Shown piece by piece: positions 11,026 to 22,054 of a stretch of 64,000 bases of DNA. Position 1 is the stretch's first letter; every line of letters starts with the position of its first letter. Under the pieces are notes generated by a model. The model was not told the DNA's origin. It made no database searches and saw only the letters and a list, made by a program, of their open reading frames with translations. The position numbers were made by a program, and so were the translations under genes. The DNA comes from Candidula unifasciata (Eukaryota; Mollusca; Gastropoda; Stylommatophora; Geomitridae), in the NCBI GenBank assembly GCA_905116865.2, contig CAJHNH020006656.1, positions 275,001 to 339,000 of the forward strand, read 5' to 3'.

Positions 11026-11075
11026 CAGAGGTTCTCAAAATGGGTGCCGCTCTGAAAAAAGTTTGAGAATCCCTG
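11026..11075. mobile_element. 50-bp hAT-like miniature element
   Basis: The termini CAGAGGTTCTCAAA and TTTGAGAATCCCTG are imperfect inverted repeats of the hAT type. A perfect 8-bp duplication, CTTTAGTG, lies at 11018-11025 and 11076-11083. The element is little more than two terminal repeats and carries no gene. Confidence 0.75.
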
Positions 11076-11083
11076 CTTTAGTG

Positions 11084-11590
11084 CAGGGCTGCTCAGCTGA
11101 GTTTAATCAGATACCACATTGATGAAAACGGGGATCGTCAAGGGCTAGAGGCTCAAGATTAAACATGAAAACACCATCAATACAATACAAGTGCAGGTCC
11201 AGTTTACGTTTTCCGGCCCATCTACATATTACGTGACCTTTCATTCATACTTTCTCAGACTCTTCTACGTCGGAGTGGTGTCACGTTGTCCTGAATTCAA
11301 TTATATCAGCGCTGATGTCTCGTGTTCTATACCACAGGACGACACATCTTTCACCAACCCCAGAACATGTAGACCTGGCCCTAACCCCAAAAAACACCTA
11401 CCCACAGCATAAGCCTAGGTCCCACGAGAGACTCTTTTCAAAGTGACACCCCTCGGACCTGGACAGACTGAGAAAGTGTGTAGATGAGCAGGGAAAAGTG
11501 AACAGATCCCAAATGGTAATGATCATTGGGCCATTTAATAGCCCTCCGCGGGTCAGATGTGGTCAGCGGGCCGCCAGGTGAATAGTCCTG
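11084..11590. mobile_element. hAT-like miniature element containing element X
   Basis: It begins CAGGGCTGCTCAGC directly after the 8-bp duplication of the previous element and ends GGTGAATAGTCCTG. The right part (CTCCGCGGGTCAGATGTGG, GCGGGCCGCC) matches the 3' part of the intact hAT-like element at 21016-21182. The interior is occupied by element X. The target duplication is doubtful, with 5 of 8 bases matching. Confidence 0.6.
11196..11509. mobile_element. Long-inverted-repeat element X, copy 1
   Basis: The left arm (GGTCCAGTTTACGTTTTCCGG, CATCTAC, TGACCTTTCATTC, GTGTCACGTTG) is mirrored by the right arm (TGACACCCCT, GTGTGTAGATGAGCAG, AAAAGTGAACAGATCC). The arms are about 100 bp each. Two more copies are at 39259-39582 and 55240-55908. 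No transposase is present. Confidence 0.6.
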
Positions 11591-12469
11591 CATTAATAGA
11601 ACGACATGTGTGCAGAGCTGTCAGGACCAACAGATCTTCCTGCAGCAGGACTCAACCTTTGTCCTGACGCGTTCCAGAAACAAGCTTTTCATCAGCCCGG
11701 AGGAAAAGAGAATGTAAAGGTAAACCGACCTGTCTTCGGCAGGACATTGACCGGGTCATTATGCCCAGGTTAATTTATTAACTATTCCAACGACCTCAGT
11801 AGCAGCAGCTCGCGTGTGAGCGAACGGTCAATACCTGTTGACAGCTGAACACCTCCAAAGTGAAAAGTGAAAATACTACCTAGAGCTTCCACACCAGATG
11901 GCGTTGGTTTCGGCTAATATATTATTATTATCTCCGCAGTTCAATGGACGACTCTTTGGACGTCGCGATCAAAGACGGGGTCGTGTGTCCGAAGTGTGCT
12001 CTCAGTAAAATGATGAATTTCAAAAGTTGTCACCTGGCTAGGGTTTGCATCTTACTTTGATCAGTTTCAAAGACCTAACCTCCTACCAAACCTTTGTTCT
12101 CTCTCTCAATATCTCTGTCCTCCTCCCCCTCCTCCTTTGGCTGTCATCCCTTCCACGTGTCCAGTTGTCACAAAGTACTCGAGTTGTCCCTTTTACACCA
12201 CGTGTCGGAAGAAGATATATTTCTAATGCGATTATTGGATGCCGATTTTAAACCGGACCGACATGGAAGACAATTTTGAAAGCACACAAGAGTTGACGTG
12301 AAAGGTAACAAACTGACAGTCGATGTGTCTACCAACATTGTCAATTTGATCTGTTGTATTTTTGAGTAGCTCAGAGTTTAGCAGCTACTGGTTTTGACGC
12401 ATATGTCGAGAGCACTTGACCGTCTCCAGCTGTCAGCGTTTATTACAGATAGCCTAGCGAGGGCATGTC
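11591..12469. other. No gene seen
   Basis: Unique-looking sequence of moderate GC content. Short open frames at 12045-12279 have no motif I recognise. Confidence 0.5.
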
Positions 12470-12597
12470 TTTGCATGTGTGTGTGAGTGTGCGCGCGCGT
12501 GTGTGTTAGTGTGTGAGTATGGAGGTGCGTGTCGTGGAGCGTTTATTTGTGTGCGCGTGAGTATGGCGTGCGTGTCGTGTGGTGTTTGTGTGTGTGC

Positions 12598-12650
<53 letters not shown>

Positions 12651-12860
12651 CATACATATGTGTGTGTGTGTATATATATATATATATACATACATACATA
12701 TGTGTGTGTGTGTGTGTGTGTGAGTATGGGGTGCATGTCGTGGGGGTTTGTGTGTGCGTGTGTGTGTGTGTGAACGTGTGTAAGAGAGTGTGAGTGGGAG
12801 TGTATCGGTCTATGAGTGTGGGTAGGTTTGTGAGTGGATGTGCGTGTGTGTACGTGCATG
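12470..12860. repeat. Compound (GT)n / (TA)n microsatellite
   Basis: GT-rich flanks surround (TA)n at 12609-12645 and 12671-12687, with CATACATACATATG between and after. Cys/Val-rich and Tyr/Ile-rich frames are repeat read-through. Confidence 0.9.
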
Positions 12861-12944
12861 CTATTTTACCTCCACGCGCCCATATTATTATTAGGGGCTT
12901 GTTCTGTGTCAACCTTTACCGGCCTTACCTTGAACTCTTGTCTA

Positions 12945-13152
12945 GGGTCAGAATACCAAGGGCCCGCATTTTTCTTCCTGTTGGCCACCTTTGTGATTCA
13001 AGCAGCAGTCAACACCTGTTGGTTTGAGAGATTTCTTAAGTGTATTCTGGGTCAGAATACCAAGGGCCCGCATTTTTCTTCCTGTTCGCCACCTTTGTGA
13101 TTCAAGCAGCAGTCAACACCTGTTGGTTTGAGAGATTTCTTAAGTGTATTCT
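12945..13152. repeat. Tandem duplication, 104-bp unit, two copies
   Basis: Units start GGGTCAGAATACCAAGGGCC at 12945 and at 13049. They differ by only about one base (TGTTGGCCACC versus TGTTCGCCACC), so this is a recent local duplication. Confidence 0.85.
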
Positions 13153-13330
13153 AGGGGCTGCATGGTTTCGAAACATGGTGTCTGCCTCAAGTGCTAGAGA
13201 TTCCGGGTTCAATCCCCGGTAAGGGCTGGGATTTTTTCACGTGGACTTGAACTTCTAGTAATTCCTCCTGGTCTCTGTGTAGTAAGATCGGACGCCTGTG
13301 TGCATTGTTGCATACCTAAAAAATCCCTTG
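13152..13330 (+). mobile_element. tRNA-headed SINE-like repeat
   Basis: The head GGGGCTGCATGGTTTCGAAAC is followed by a clear B box, GGGTTCAATCCCC, and then non-tRNA sequence. Part of the head recurs at 868-965. Confidence 0.45.
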
Positions 13331-14116
13331 GCAGTTAGAAAATAAAAAAAAAGTAGCCTAACGGCGCTGCCTGTGCAAAATTTAGAGTTAAAAATCTACC
13401 GAAATTATTTTATGATCCGTGCTGGTGCTACAGAGCCTGTGCATTGTGCTGAGCTTCTTCAGACTCAAACTTGAGTTAAAAGAAGAACGGAGCACTTATG
13501 GGTTACAACTTCTTTGGCTGCATCAGCGCAGTCGATAGGGGACTCGCTTTAAAATCAACTTGCGACTCGAAACCGGACGGTTCCCGGGGTTCACATAGCT
13601 TCTAGGAAATGAGTACTAGAGTTCAAACTCTGGTGTAAATGGAGGAACGTCGCTGTAGTTACGAGAGTGTCGTGCTGATGGAGACACAGGCGGAGTTTCT
13701 TATTAGCTGTATTTACTGGTGGCAGCACTTATGGTTTATAACCGTGTGCAATAACGCTGGTTCAAATCTCCCAACTTCACCTTTACCTTCACCCGTATGC
13801 TTTGATGTTAATCCGGTGTTAAAAACCTCAAAAAACCTCGCGTGCGTTCTGGGGCCCTAACTAGTGAGAACGAACGAACAACGAACGAACGAACGAACGA
13901 ACGGACTTTATTTTGAAAAGTCACAAATAGGACACACAGGCTGGTCTTACATTCAACCCTTGCAAACACTCATCTTTCCCACAGCAATTGTATTTCATCA
14001 ATAAAGCATTTATTTTCTATAACAATATACATAATATGAAAAGGAATAGAGAACACACCTTCGGCTCCTAATAAATAGTAAGTAAGTGAAAGATAAAAAA
14101 AAAAAAAACTAAACTA
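13331..14116. other. No gene; (GAAC)n run
   Basis: A (GAAC)n run occupies about 13869-13904 and an A-run sits near 14095-14107. A possible tRNA-like head (GCAGTCGATAGGGGACTCGC, 13530-13549) is too weak to call. Confidence 0.45.
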
Positions 14117-14245
14117 AAGGACCCTTTTCCAGGCCGTTATGTGTAGTGGTCATATAGGGCGAGATCTATACTTGACCAACCAATCTGCACTCGGTGGGTG
14201 GTGTGGTCAGCCATGTAAAAAGTGACCAACTAGGAATTTGTTAAA
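14117..14245 (-). mobile_element. SINE family 1, 3' fragment
   Basis: On the plus strand AAGGACCCTTTTCCAGGC, ATAGGGCGAGATCTATA, ACCAATCTGCACTCGGTGGG and GTGTGGTCAGC reproduce the reverse complement of the SINE 3' half. Confidence 0.6.
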
Positions 14246-14529
14246 GTCAAATACGTTGGATCAAAAGGCTCAGATATCGCAGCTAAGCTTATACTACACC
14301 CTAGCGTGCCAGCTACTTTTAAGGGGGATCACAGAAGATAAAGTGAGTAGTGCAATCTAGATAAGCGAAGGATATGTTCTTCCATCTCTTGTAGATTCGG
14401 CTCATTGTTTCGAAACACCAAAGAGGTGGTTTACATTTTTTTTTTAAATTTAATAACAGTTTAAGAAGCTGACGTGGTCAAATCTGAACAAAAGTGCACA
14501 TATTTTTTGTTTTCTTCAAAAATTTCGTT

Positions 14530-14705
14530 GGTTTCCATGTCGACCCACCCTTGAAAGGGTAAAAGGTAAAAGTCTAGGAAGCAAAGGCTGCCGGCGTGAT
14601 GTTGACCTTTCGGTTGCGATTTTTTTAACGAAATGTAAGTCTAGCCTCATATGCCCAATACGCCTCAAGGGTCATTCATGTACAATTTAACAAAATAGTG
14701 ATCAC
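14530..14705 (+). mobile_element. SINE family 1, body fragment
   Basis: Blocks GTCGACCCACCCTTGAAAGGG, GGCTGCCGGCGTGATGTTGACC and TATGCCCAATACGCC are present. The tRNA-like head is missing, and part of the CCGATTGGTCTATAAAATA block is deleted. Confidence 0.6.
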
Positions 14706-14711
14706 CAGTAT

Positions 14712-15297
14712 TCATCACTGTCATCATGGTCTCTCATCACGAACAAACATCATGATCGCATATCATGATCACGCATCAAGATCACACATCATAATAGCAC
14801 AAAATGATCACACACTATGATCACTCATCGTGATTACGCGTCATAATAACTCATCAAGATCACACATCATGATAGCACAAAATGATCACACATCAATATC
14901 ACACATCATGATCGCACAAAAAGATCACACATCATGATCAAACATCAGGAGCACATATCATGATCACACATCAAGATCACATATCATGATCACACATCAT
15001 GATCACATATCATGATCACATATCAAGATCACACATCATAATCACATACCATGATCACACATCAAGATCACACATCATGATCACACATCATAATCATACA
15101 TCATGATCACACATCATAATCACACATCATGATCACACATCATGATCACACATCATGATCACACATCATAATCACACATGATGATCACACATCATAATCA
15201 CACATCATAATCACACATCATGATCACACATCATAATCACACATCATAATCACACATCATGATCACACATTATAATCATACATCATGATCACACTGT
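14712..15297. repeat. Minisatellite of ATCACACATCATG units
   Basis: About 39 units of roughly 15 bp alternate between forms containing CATGATCACA and CATAATCACA. The frequent TGATCA is its own reverse complement. Units at the 5' end are more diverged than those at the 3' end. Confidence 0.9.
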
Positions 15298-15739
15298 GAC
15301 ATAAGTCATGCATTGACAGGTGTCTAATCCTCCTTACGTTCTGTCCTGTGTAATCCTTTCAGGATTATAGACCGAATCCATTCCAGCAACATAGCCTTGT
15401 TTCACCAACGTTCGTTTTGGAGCTTCTCTCGGACTTGCGGTCTGAATCCATTTATTTCCCATTTCTGTGCTTTCTGATAATTCTCTGAGATTTTCCGTGA
15501 CTCTCCTGGATTAAATTCAGGTCTACTGGCTCACTAATCAAATAATGAAAAAATAGTACCATTTTTTATGTGTGGATGGTCTTATAACTGTTTGTATGTT
15601 TGTCGAGCCAGTTCTCTTATTTCGCTGCCTTTCTTGAATTCGTGCTTTTTAATAAATATGCAAATCTTGAACTGCACAGTTTGTGGCGACTTCACCGGCC
15701 ATGCGGCCTTCAAGTGTGCTAACACGAGGCTTCAAATCT
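15298..15739. other. No gene seen
   Basis: Unique-looking sequence leading into repeat V. A 135-codon frame begins at 15568 and runs into V, but has no domain I recognise. Confidence 0.4.
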
Positions 15740-16045
15740 CCATAGCACAAAGTCTGGTGGGCATTGTAGAGACCATGCATCATAATCCCATTATCGATCT
15801 GCCTTTTTTACTCCAAAGGAAAGGTAATACCAGTACGTTTGGAACAAAGCAAGCTGCGGAAGCTGCCGGATCAGAAAAGCAGTGCTGTGTTTGTCCCCCT
15901 GTGGGAGCTTTCCTCCTAGACCAGCTGCCAGCCAAGGCTAAGGGTCTTGTTTTGCCCTGCTCTGCCATAAAATAAAATCTTAATGCAGCATTTCCTCTTC
16001 CTTGGATAAGGGTAGTATCCTTCCCAATGCGCTCCTCCGCACGAA
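15740..16045 (+). repeat. Dispersed repeat V, copy 1
   Basis: It matches 25175-25455 on the minus strand over about 280 bp, beginning CCATAGCACAAAG. A frame open through most of the repeat reads GTSTFGTKQAAEA-like residues here (NTSTFGTKQAAEAAGSEKQ) and a near-identical peptide in the other copy. It is not a family I recognise, and it could be non-coding. Confidence 0.5.
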
Positions 16046-16117
16046 GCGTTTGACACACTATGGGATGTCAGATTGTCTAATTGTGGTAAATAGGGACAGA
16101 CAAGACAGACTGATAAT

Positions 16118-16292
16118 ATGAAAAGAACCTTTAGGCGTATTGGGCACATAGGACTAGACCTGGTACCCAGTTAGGGCTGGGTCGACCAGGGAGTAATGTC
16201 ATTTTGGAAAAGTCCGGCTCCCCTCAAATTTAAACGCATGACCTTCGAATCCGTAAGCGATGGCCTAGCCTCTACACTACGGTGGACCCTAG
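16118..16292 (-). mobile_element. SINE family 1, internally deleted copy
   Basis: Minus-strand head (CACCGTAGTGTAGAGGCTAGG, GGTCATGCGTTTAAAT) and the GTCGACC / GGTACC block are present. The central GTGATG...CCGATTGG block is missing. Confidence 0.65.
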
Positions 16293-17079
16293 ATAATTGT
16301 AACTATAACAGTAAACATGACGACGAATATACTAAGGATGACTAATAATTACAAATTTAAAAAAAAAAAAGTCAGAAGAATAACTGACACTGTAGGTGAA
16401 ACAGCTGTCCAAGGTTTAGCCCAGGAATTCGTCTTGATGAAGCTGGGTGAGTATAAAGTAAGTCGGTTGCATCGTTACAGCCTCTGATATGATTATTGAA
16501 CAATCAGCTCGGTTCGATCTTCTCTCAAGTTACACTCCAAACTGGGGCGGATTGGCGTTAGCTGTTGAGGTCAAGTATTTGCTGTCTGGGTCAGCGGGAC
16601 CTGGGCGGTTACGTACTTCACTCGTTGTCCTGCCTTACTGGCTGTAACTCTTGATCTGCTTAAAATGTGTGAACTATTTAGAACCTGCTGCAAAGGAATT
16701 CCTCTTCTGCTACTTTCCTTCCCTTTCGTCCTCCTCCGCCTTCGTCTTCGTCACCATCATTACCATCATCTTCCTCTTTTTCTTCGTCACCTCATTTTCC
16801 CCTTCTTCCCACTTCTTGCTATGAATCTTCAATAGGTTTTAAGCCTTTAAGCATCTCACGGCAGTTCACACTGTCTTCCGACACAGTCTGCAGCTCCCAG
16901 TCTGTTTTCAACATTGTACAACAAAATGCATCTTTTCTGGCAATAATGAAAAAGGCCATTTATATAGTTCCCTCTATTCATAGTACAAAGCCAAGATAAT
17001 ACATGTTGAGACCATACAGCATGCTTCTTCTCTGTTCTTTTTCACTATATAAAGAAATATTCCTTGTTTTATATTTATA
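16293..17079. other. No gene seen
   Basis: Unique-looking sequence, with a pyrimidine-rich patch near 16705-16810. Confidence 0.5.
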
Positions 17080-17284
17080 TTCCTCCTTCTCCTCCTCCTT
17101 CTTCTTTTTCTTCTTCTTCTTCTTCTTTTTTCTTCTTTTTTTAAATCTTTTTTTTATCTTTTCTTTTTCTTCTTCTTCTTCTTTTTCTTCTTCTTTTTCT
17201 TTTCTTTTTCTTCTTCTTCTTCTTCTTCTTCTTCTTCTTCTTCTTCTTCTTCTTCTTCTTCTTCTTCTTCTTCTTCTTCTTCTT

Positions 17285-17315
<31 letters not shown>

Positions 17316-17345
17316 TTATTATTATTATTATTATTGTTATTATTA

Positions 17346-17384
<39 letters not shown>

Positions 17385-17456
17385 TTTTTCTTCTTCTTCT
17401 TTTTCTGCCACTACTGCTGTTGCTGCCGCTGCTGCTGCTGTTGCTGCTGCTGCTGT

Positions 17457-17500
<44 letters not shown>

Positions 17501-17590
17501 TTGCTGCCGCTGCTGCTGTTGCTGCTGCTGTTGCTGCTGTTAATGCTGCTGCCGTTGCTGCTTCTTTTGTTGCTGCTGCTGCTGCTAAGC
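17080..17590. repeat. Compound triplet array TTC, TTA, then GCT
   Basis: (TTC)n occupies about 17200-17313, (TTA)n about 17314-17383, then (TTC)n again and an interrupted (GCT)n/(GTT)n array at 17412-17586. All blocks stay in register as triplets. Poly-Leu, poly-Cys and poly-Arg frames are artefacts. Confidence 0.95.
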
Positions 17591-18377
17591 CTTCTGTTCA
17601 GTTTTCCACATATTTGGTATCCTTACCTCCACTCTTCCACCTCCGTGTTTTCTACTTTGTTCGTCTCAAGTTGTCTGTTTCCTTTGTTGAATCCTTCTTT
17701 CCGTAATTAAACAGAGTACACTCAAAGTCACACAACAAGCGCAGACACGGGTTAACATTCTCCTACAATCCACACACGCCTTTGGCTATACAAAGAACCA
17801 GTGTCCAGCTGCGTCACAAATTAAAAATCTATTACCAGCAGACAACGATGTGATAATGCAAACACGGAACAATACATTGACCAACTGTCCAAACCGCTGT
17901 CGGTCATTTTCATGAAATGGAGGTTTCTCGTTAAGGCCAAAGGTGACAAGTCAAAGACCATGAACAGGTTCCAGTGACACAAAGGATCCACGCGTCCTGC
18001 ATGCTCTTACAAGGGGATGACCACTGTGGAATAAAGCAACGGAATGAGTTTTGTCCACGTTTGAACTGATCATTCGCGTGCCATTGCTGACCACTGGTGA
18101 CAGGTGGCAGTGTAGGGACGCTATCTTGTGTCCTGCATGAGTCCATTGTAAAGGAAAGCTCCCCTTTGATGCGACTGAGCATTGGGTACGTGATGGTGGT
18201 GGATCAATATTTTCATTGTCCAGACGGTACTTGATGCCTGTGTGGTCAGCACCACGCCAGCTGATTTTACTTCCCGTGATATTTCCTAAACTTTTTTTAA
18301 ATAGACTCACCGCAGAAATAGACTCCTAGTTCTCTAATTCTGAAAGAAACTGACTCGCGGCGAGAACAGACTGATCA
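17591..18377. other. No gene called
   Basis: A 119-codon minus-strand frame (17951-18310) is open but matches nothing I know. Codon use and composition do not stand out. Confidence 0.4.
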
Positions 18378-18600
18378 CAACAGGAGACAATCTACATTCG
18401 TTGGTCATGTCATGAGAGCGAGAAAACTGGAGTCCAGGAGGACTGAGAGAGAAGATTGTGGACAGTTTTGACATCATTTTATGGAAGATCATCTGTTTCA
18501 TAATTTATTGAAAGTACACAAGTCAGAAGGTTATGGTTAGGCATGACTACCAACATTACATGGCAGGAATTATAGGAATAGGAAGTAGAACAGCAACTAC
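18378..18600 (+). pseudogene. LINE ORF2 C-terminal fragment
   Basis: FVGHVMRARKLES-like residues, and later RLWLGMTTNITWQEL followed by a stop, match the pattern GHVMR...DRRLWRGMIA...QGT at the end of an animal non-LTR ORF2. The frame shifts several times. It is probably the same broad family as 56518-56735. Confidence 0.45.
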
Positions 18601-19134
18601 TGCAGCAAAGACAATAAGTAAAAATGTCCAACTAGACAAACGCGAACACTTGCTGTCCACTTTGTTACCATAGTATTAACATCTTCGCTGATCGTTGAAA
18701 ACAAACATTGAGGGAATGGTGAATAACATACAGCTTGCTTCTTATCAACATACCAGGATGTATACATTACTGTGTTAAAAATGACTGTTTGGAGATATCA
18801 TTTTTAAAACGAGCCTGTGTTACTAATTTGTGAACCTGTGAAAATCCGGTTTAGACGTTTTTTCGTCTGCTCGTTCGCTCCGTCTGTTCGTTCATTCGTT
18901 CGTTTGGTCACTTTTAATATGTTAACTACTTCCCATATATCCCACACTTTTATTGCTGTATTTGTTCTTAGACTATTTCGTCCCATGGTGCAGGTGCGTT
19001 GTTGTGGTAGCATGGCTTGTGAGCTCTAATGGAAAGCTAAATAAAAATATACCAACTTTCAAAAATTACAACATTTTTTATGATTGCATTAGAAAGGTAT
19101 TCTATACCACCCACATTCAAAATAAGGAATGGGT

Positions 19135-19335
19135 GTTCCACTTCAATCATCATACGACTTGAAGCACTTCAAAGAAGAGCTAAATGTACATGAAAGAAGC
19201 AACAGTTATGGAAGAGATAGTTCAACCTATGTAAAAGCTTAAGCTATTATCACTCCATAAACGCCTACTTTTCAAAAAGGGCAAAACTTATTAATAAAAT
19301 CGCATGACAAAAGTCTCTACATTACACGTGGTTGT
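19135..19335 (+). pseudogene. Possible LINE reverse-transcriptase 3' fragment
   Basis: Degenerate frames give IETLQRRAKCT-like and LSLHKRLLFKKGKTY-like residues, similar to the end of the thumb in many non-LTR elements. No catalytic motif is present. This is a weak call. Confidence 0.25.
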
Positions 19336-20993
19336 TGTTTAAATATAATGGAAGAAATTGCAAGTGTCTAAACATATTACATTTCCCATAACCTAGAATA
19401 GACCTATACAAAAGAATCCTGTGTACTCTGCACCTCATCTATGAAACCAGCTTCTACAGCCAATCAGAAATATCAATAACCCTATACAATCAGAAACCAT
19501 GTGAATACTATAAACGCAAACAACAGATAACTACAAACAAATGTGACACGACCAAACGATAGTACAGACATAGCGACACACAATAACAGGGAAGTGTGAG
19601 TGTCCTTACGTGTGGAAATTCACGTTTGTCATGAATGTAAGTACATTTATGTAGGCATTGTTAGACACATATGAAAGAGTATGCATGTGTACGAAATCTC
19701 AAATAGGTATATATACACGGATAAGGATGAAAGGAAGTGCACACATGTAGTGTTGTCTGCGTGTATGAATGCTCGAGTGCATATACGCATACACTTAGTT
19801 GTGTGCGTCCATGTACTCCGGGGGTTCTTACCAAAAACCATCCCATTCTACATCATGGACACAACATAAACATGACCGATATAGCTCACGACAAGATATG
19901 ACTGACATCAAATAGGGAAAACAAGTGAATCGACTCTGACAGGACTAGAACATATAACCACCAATACCAACCCAGCATTGGGATGATACACATAATCCCA
20001 ACTAAAGACCACGCTAGAATCCAGCAAGACGGCAACGACGAGAAATGACTGAATGGCCTCCCACCCCCTTCCCATCAACCCTCCCTACCTCTTCCAGATG
20101 CACTATTAGTTCAAACCCCACCACATTCCCACAGAGAGCACGTGAGGTCGTTTCCCAACTTGCCACAGCAATTCTCAGCGCTGAACATTTGGATCTCACA
20201 GCGTGAGCTGAATGCTCCGGGTATGTGGTATTTAAGCATACCGGAGCCTAGCTGCCAACCCAAACAGACACAACCGGACCACACACTAACAAACGACGAT
20301 TGGACCGCTTTAAGGCTCCACACAACATTTTACACACATATTCACCCGAAATGACTACCCCGTTCTTATTTCAGGAAGACAACTATAAGACCATTATGGT
20401 CACACGCGAAATAATTTCACAATTCGGAACTATCCAAAATCAAAAACTGTTTTCAGTACAGTTTGGCAAAATAAAATACTCAAAATTTTGAAACTGTAAA
20501 TGGTGGTCCAAAGGACGTTGTGTGGAAAAGCGCGCTCCCCTACGAAATACTCCTGGCCAAATCAAAGGGAAACAACGCAAACTGGCAACACTAAGTAAGA
20601 CGAGGTAAGACATGCACAAGTAACAACAGGGTGTAGGACGAGCGGTCAGATTCGGATGGAATCATCAAGCCCAGAAACGGCACAAACACTAGAATTCAGT
20701 CACGAAAGTGACGCAAATAACCCAGACCACAAATATAGGCGGAGACTGCTAGCAGCCTCGGCTAGCTAGTAGCAGTCTGAACGTGGTCGAGCTTTTCATT
20801 TTTTTCTCAAAAGTACTTGGGCTTGGAATACTATCTCAGCACAGACTATGTGCCTATTTGAAAGATAATAGTTTTAAAATACTAAGCATTAGATGCTTAT
20901 GATGTGCATTACTTTTATGCTAACTGATGTATCAGTGCAATAATGTAAGGAAAGAGTGAGGCCAAAAGGGCAGAATGTGCCCTGTTCTTAAAG
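19336..20993. other. No gene seen
   Basis: About 1.6 kb without recognisable coding sequence or repeat family. A near-palindrome (GACTGCTAGCAGCC...GCTAGTAGCAGTC) lies at 20746-20778. Confidence 0.45.
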
Positions 20994-21402
20994 TTTAGTT
21001 GCGTATTGTTTACAGCAGGGCTATTCAAGTAAGTACAATCAATGTTGATTGTCACAGGCCAAAAGCCACAGCCCCAGCATAGGAATATCAGTACAACAAT
21101 ACAACTGACAATGACCAGCGGGCCGATTGCTAGGCTTCCGCGGGCCAGATGTGGCCCGCGGGTCGCAAGTTGAGTAGCCCTGGTTTACAGAAAGTTGTAG
21201 AACCAACAATAAAATTTCTTGGCTTTTGTGGTTTTACTAGGCAAACATTTACGTTCAGTAGTTTGCATTTGCTCTCTGAACTTTCAGCTATGGGCGCCAC
21301 TGTCAAAAGTAAAGCACGGCAAACCGTCTGCAGCTGAGATCGAATCTGGTACCCCGGCATTACGAAGCACATTCGCAACACCTAAGCCAGAGACAACCAG
21401 TT
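20994..21402 (-). mobile_element. SINE family 2 copy, split by hAT-like element
   Basis: The minus-strand SINE has its tail side (GCAACTAAACTT) at the left end. The parts at 20994-21015 and 21191-21402 join into one copy when 21016-21182 and one 8-bp duplication are removed. The head, near 21395, is diverged. Confidence 0.65.
21016..21182. mobile_element. 167-bp hAT-like miniature element
   Basis: It starts CAGGGCTATTCAAGT and ends AGTTGAGTAGCCCTG. A perfect 8-bp duplication, GTTTACAG, is at 21008-21015 and 21183-21190. An internal GC-rich hairpin, GCGGGCCAGATGTGGCCCGC, is typical of this family. It has no coding sequence and would need a hAT transposase in trans. Confidence 0.85.
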
Positions 21403-21559
21403 CTTAACACTTTGAAAATAAAGTTCGTTATGATTCTTAGAACTATGCAGGCGGGGGACTTGTGCCCTTGAAAGGTTTAGCCATGTCGGACAGATTACTG
21501 ATTTAAGAATCGACATCATAGCTCACCGGGCATACACATAGATGCTCTGTCGTCCGCAG

Positions 21560-21790
21560 CAGATGTCGTAAGATGTTGATGCTGTTCCCGAAGCACACTG
21601 ATTATACGGATCCACGCCTAATTTCTCGTTCACACATTCTTGCCCATGTTATTTCATCTAATCTCGTATCTTCTGTCAAGTGTCGTTCATATATCGTCTT
21701 CGGAGTATCTCCCTTGTCCAGTACGAGTGTTCCCGTAGCTTTCGCTTTTGTATCCAGATAATCCGCTCTTTCATTCCCTCGCACTCATTC
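21560..21790 (-). pseudogene. RNase H fragment from a second LINE family
   Basis: On the minus strand, GNERADYLDTKAKATGTLVL begins with the GNERAD signature that carries the last catalytic Asp of RNase H. The rest (DTPKTIYERHLTEDTRLDEITWARM) looks like the linker after it. The upstream half lies in another frame or is lost. The sequence differs clearly from the RNase H at 8775-10612. Confidence 0.5.
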
Positions 21791-22054
21791 ATATCCGGAC
21801 AGTAAACTAACAACCCCAACCTCTCGGTTAGGGTTGGGCAAGGGTTTGACAACAATTAATGTAACCCAAAAAAAAATTTAAAAATTTTTTAAAACTAGTA
21901 CCTGGTTACTGAAACAGGATTCAGTGAAAGAATACTACTATACAGCAGTCATTGCTACAAAATTACAGGGGGAATTACTCATAAATTACAGACTTTTCAA
22001 GATAAATCTAAGGAGAATCCTGCAATTTTTTTTTCAGACAAATGAAGAATTTAG

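Noticed and set aside
17951..18310. 119-codon minus-strand open frame
   Set aside because: No recognisable domain, no splice-site or polyadenylation context that I could support, and of a length expected by chance in this composition.
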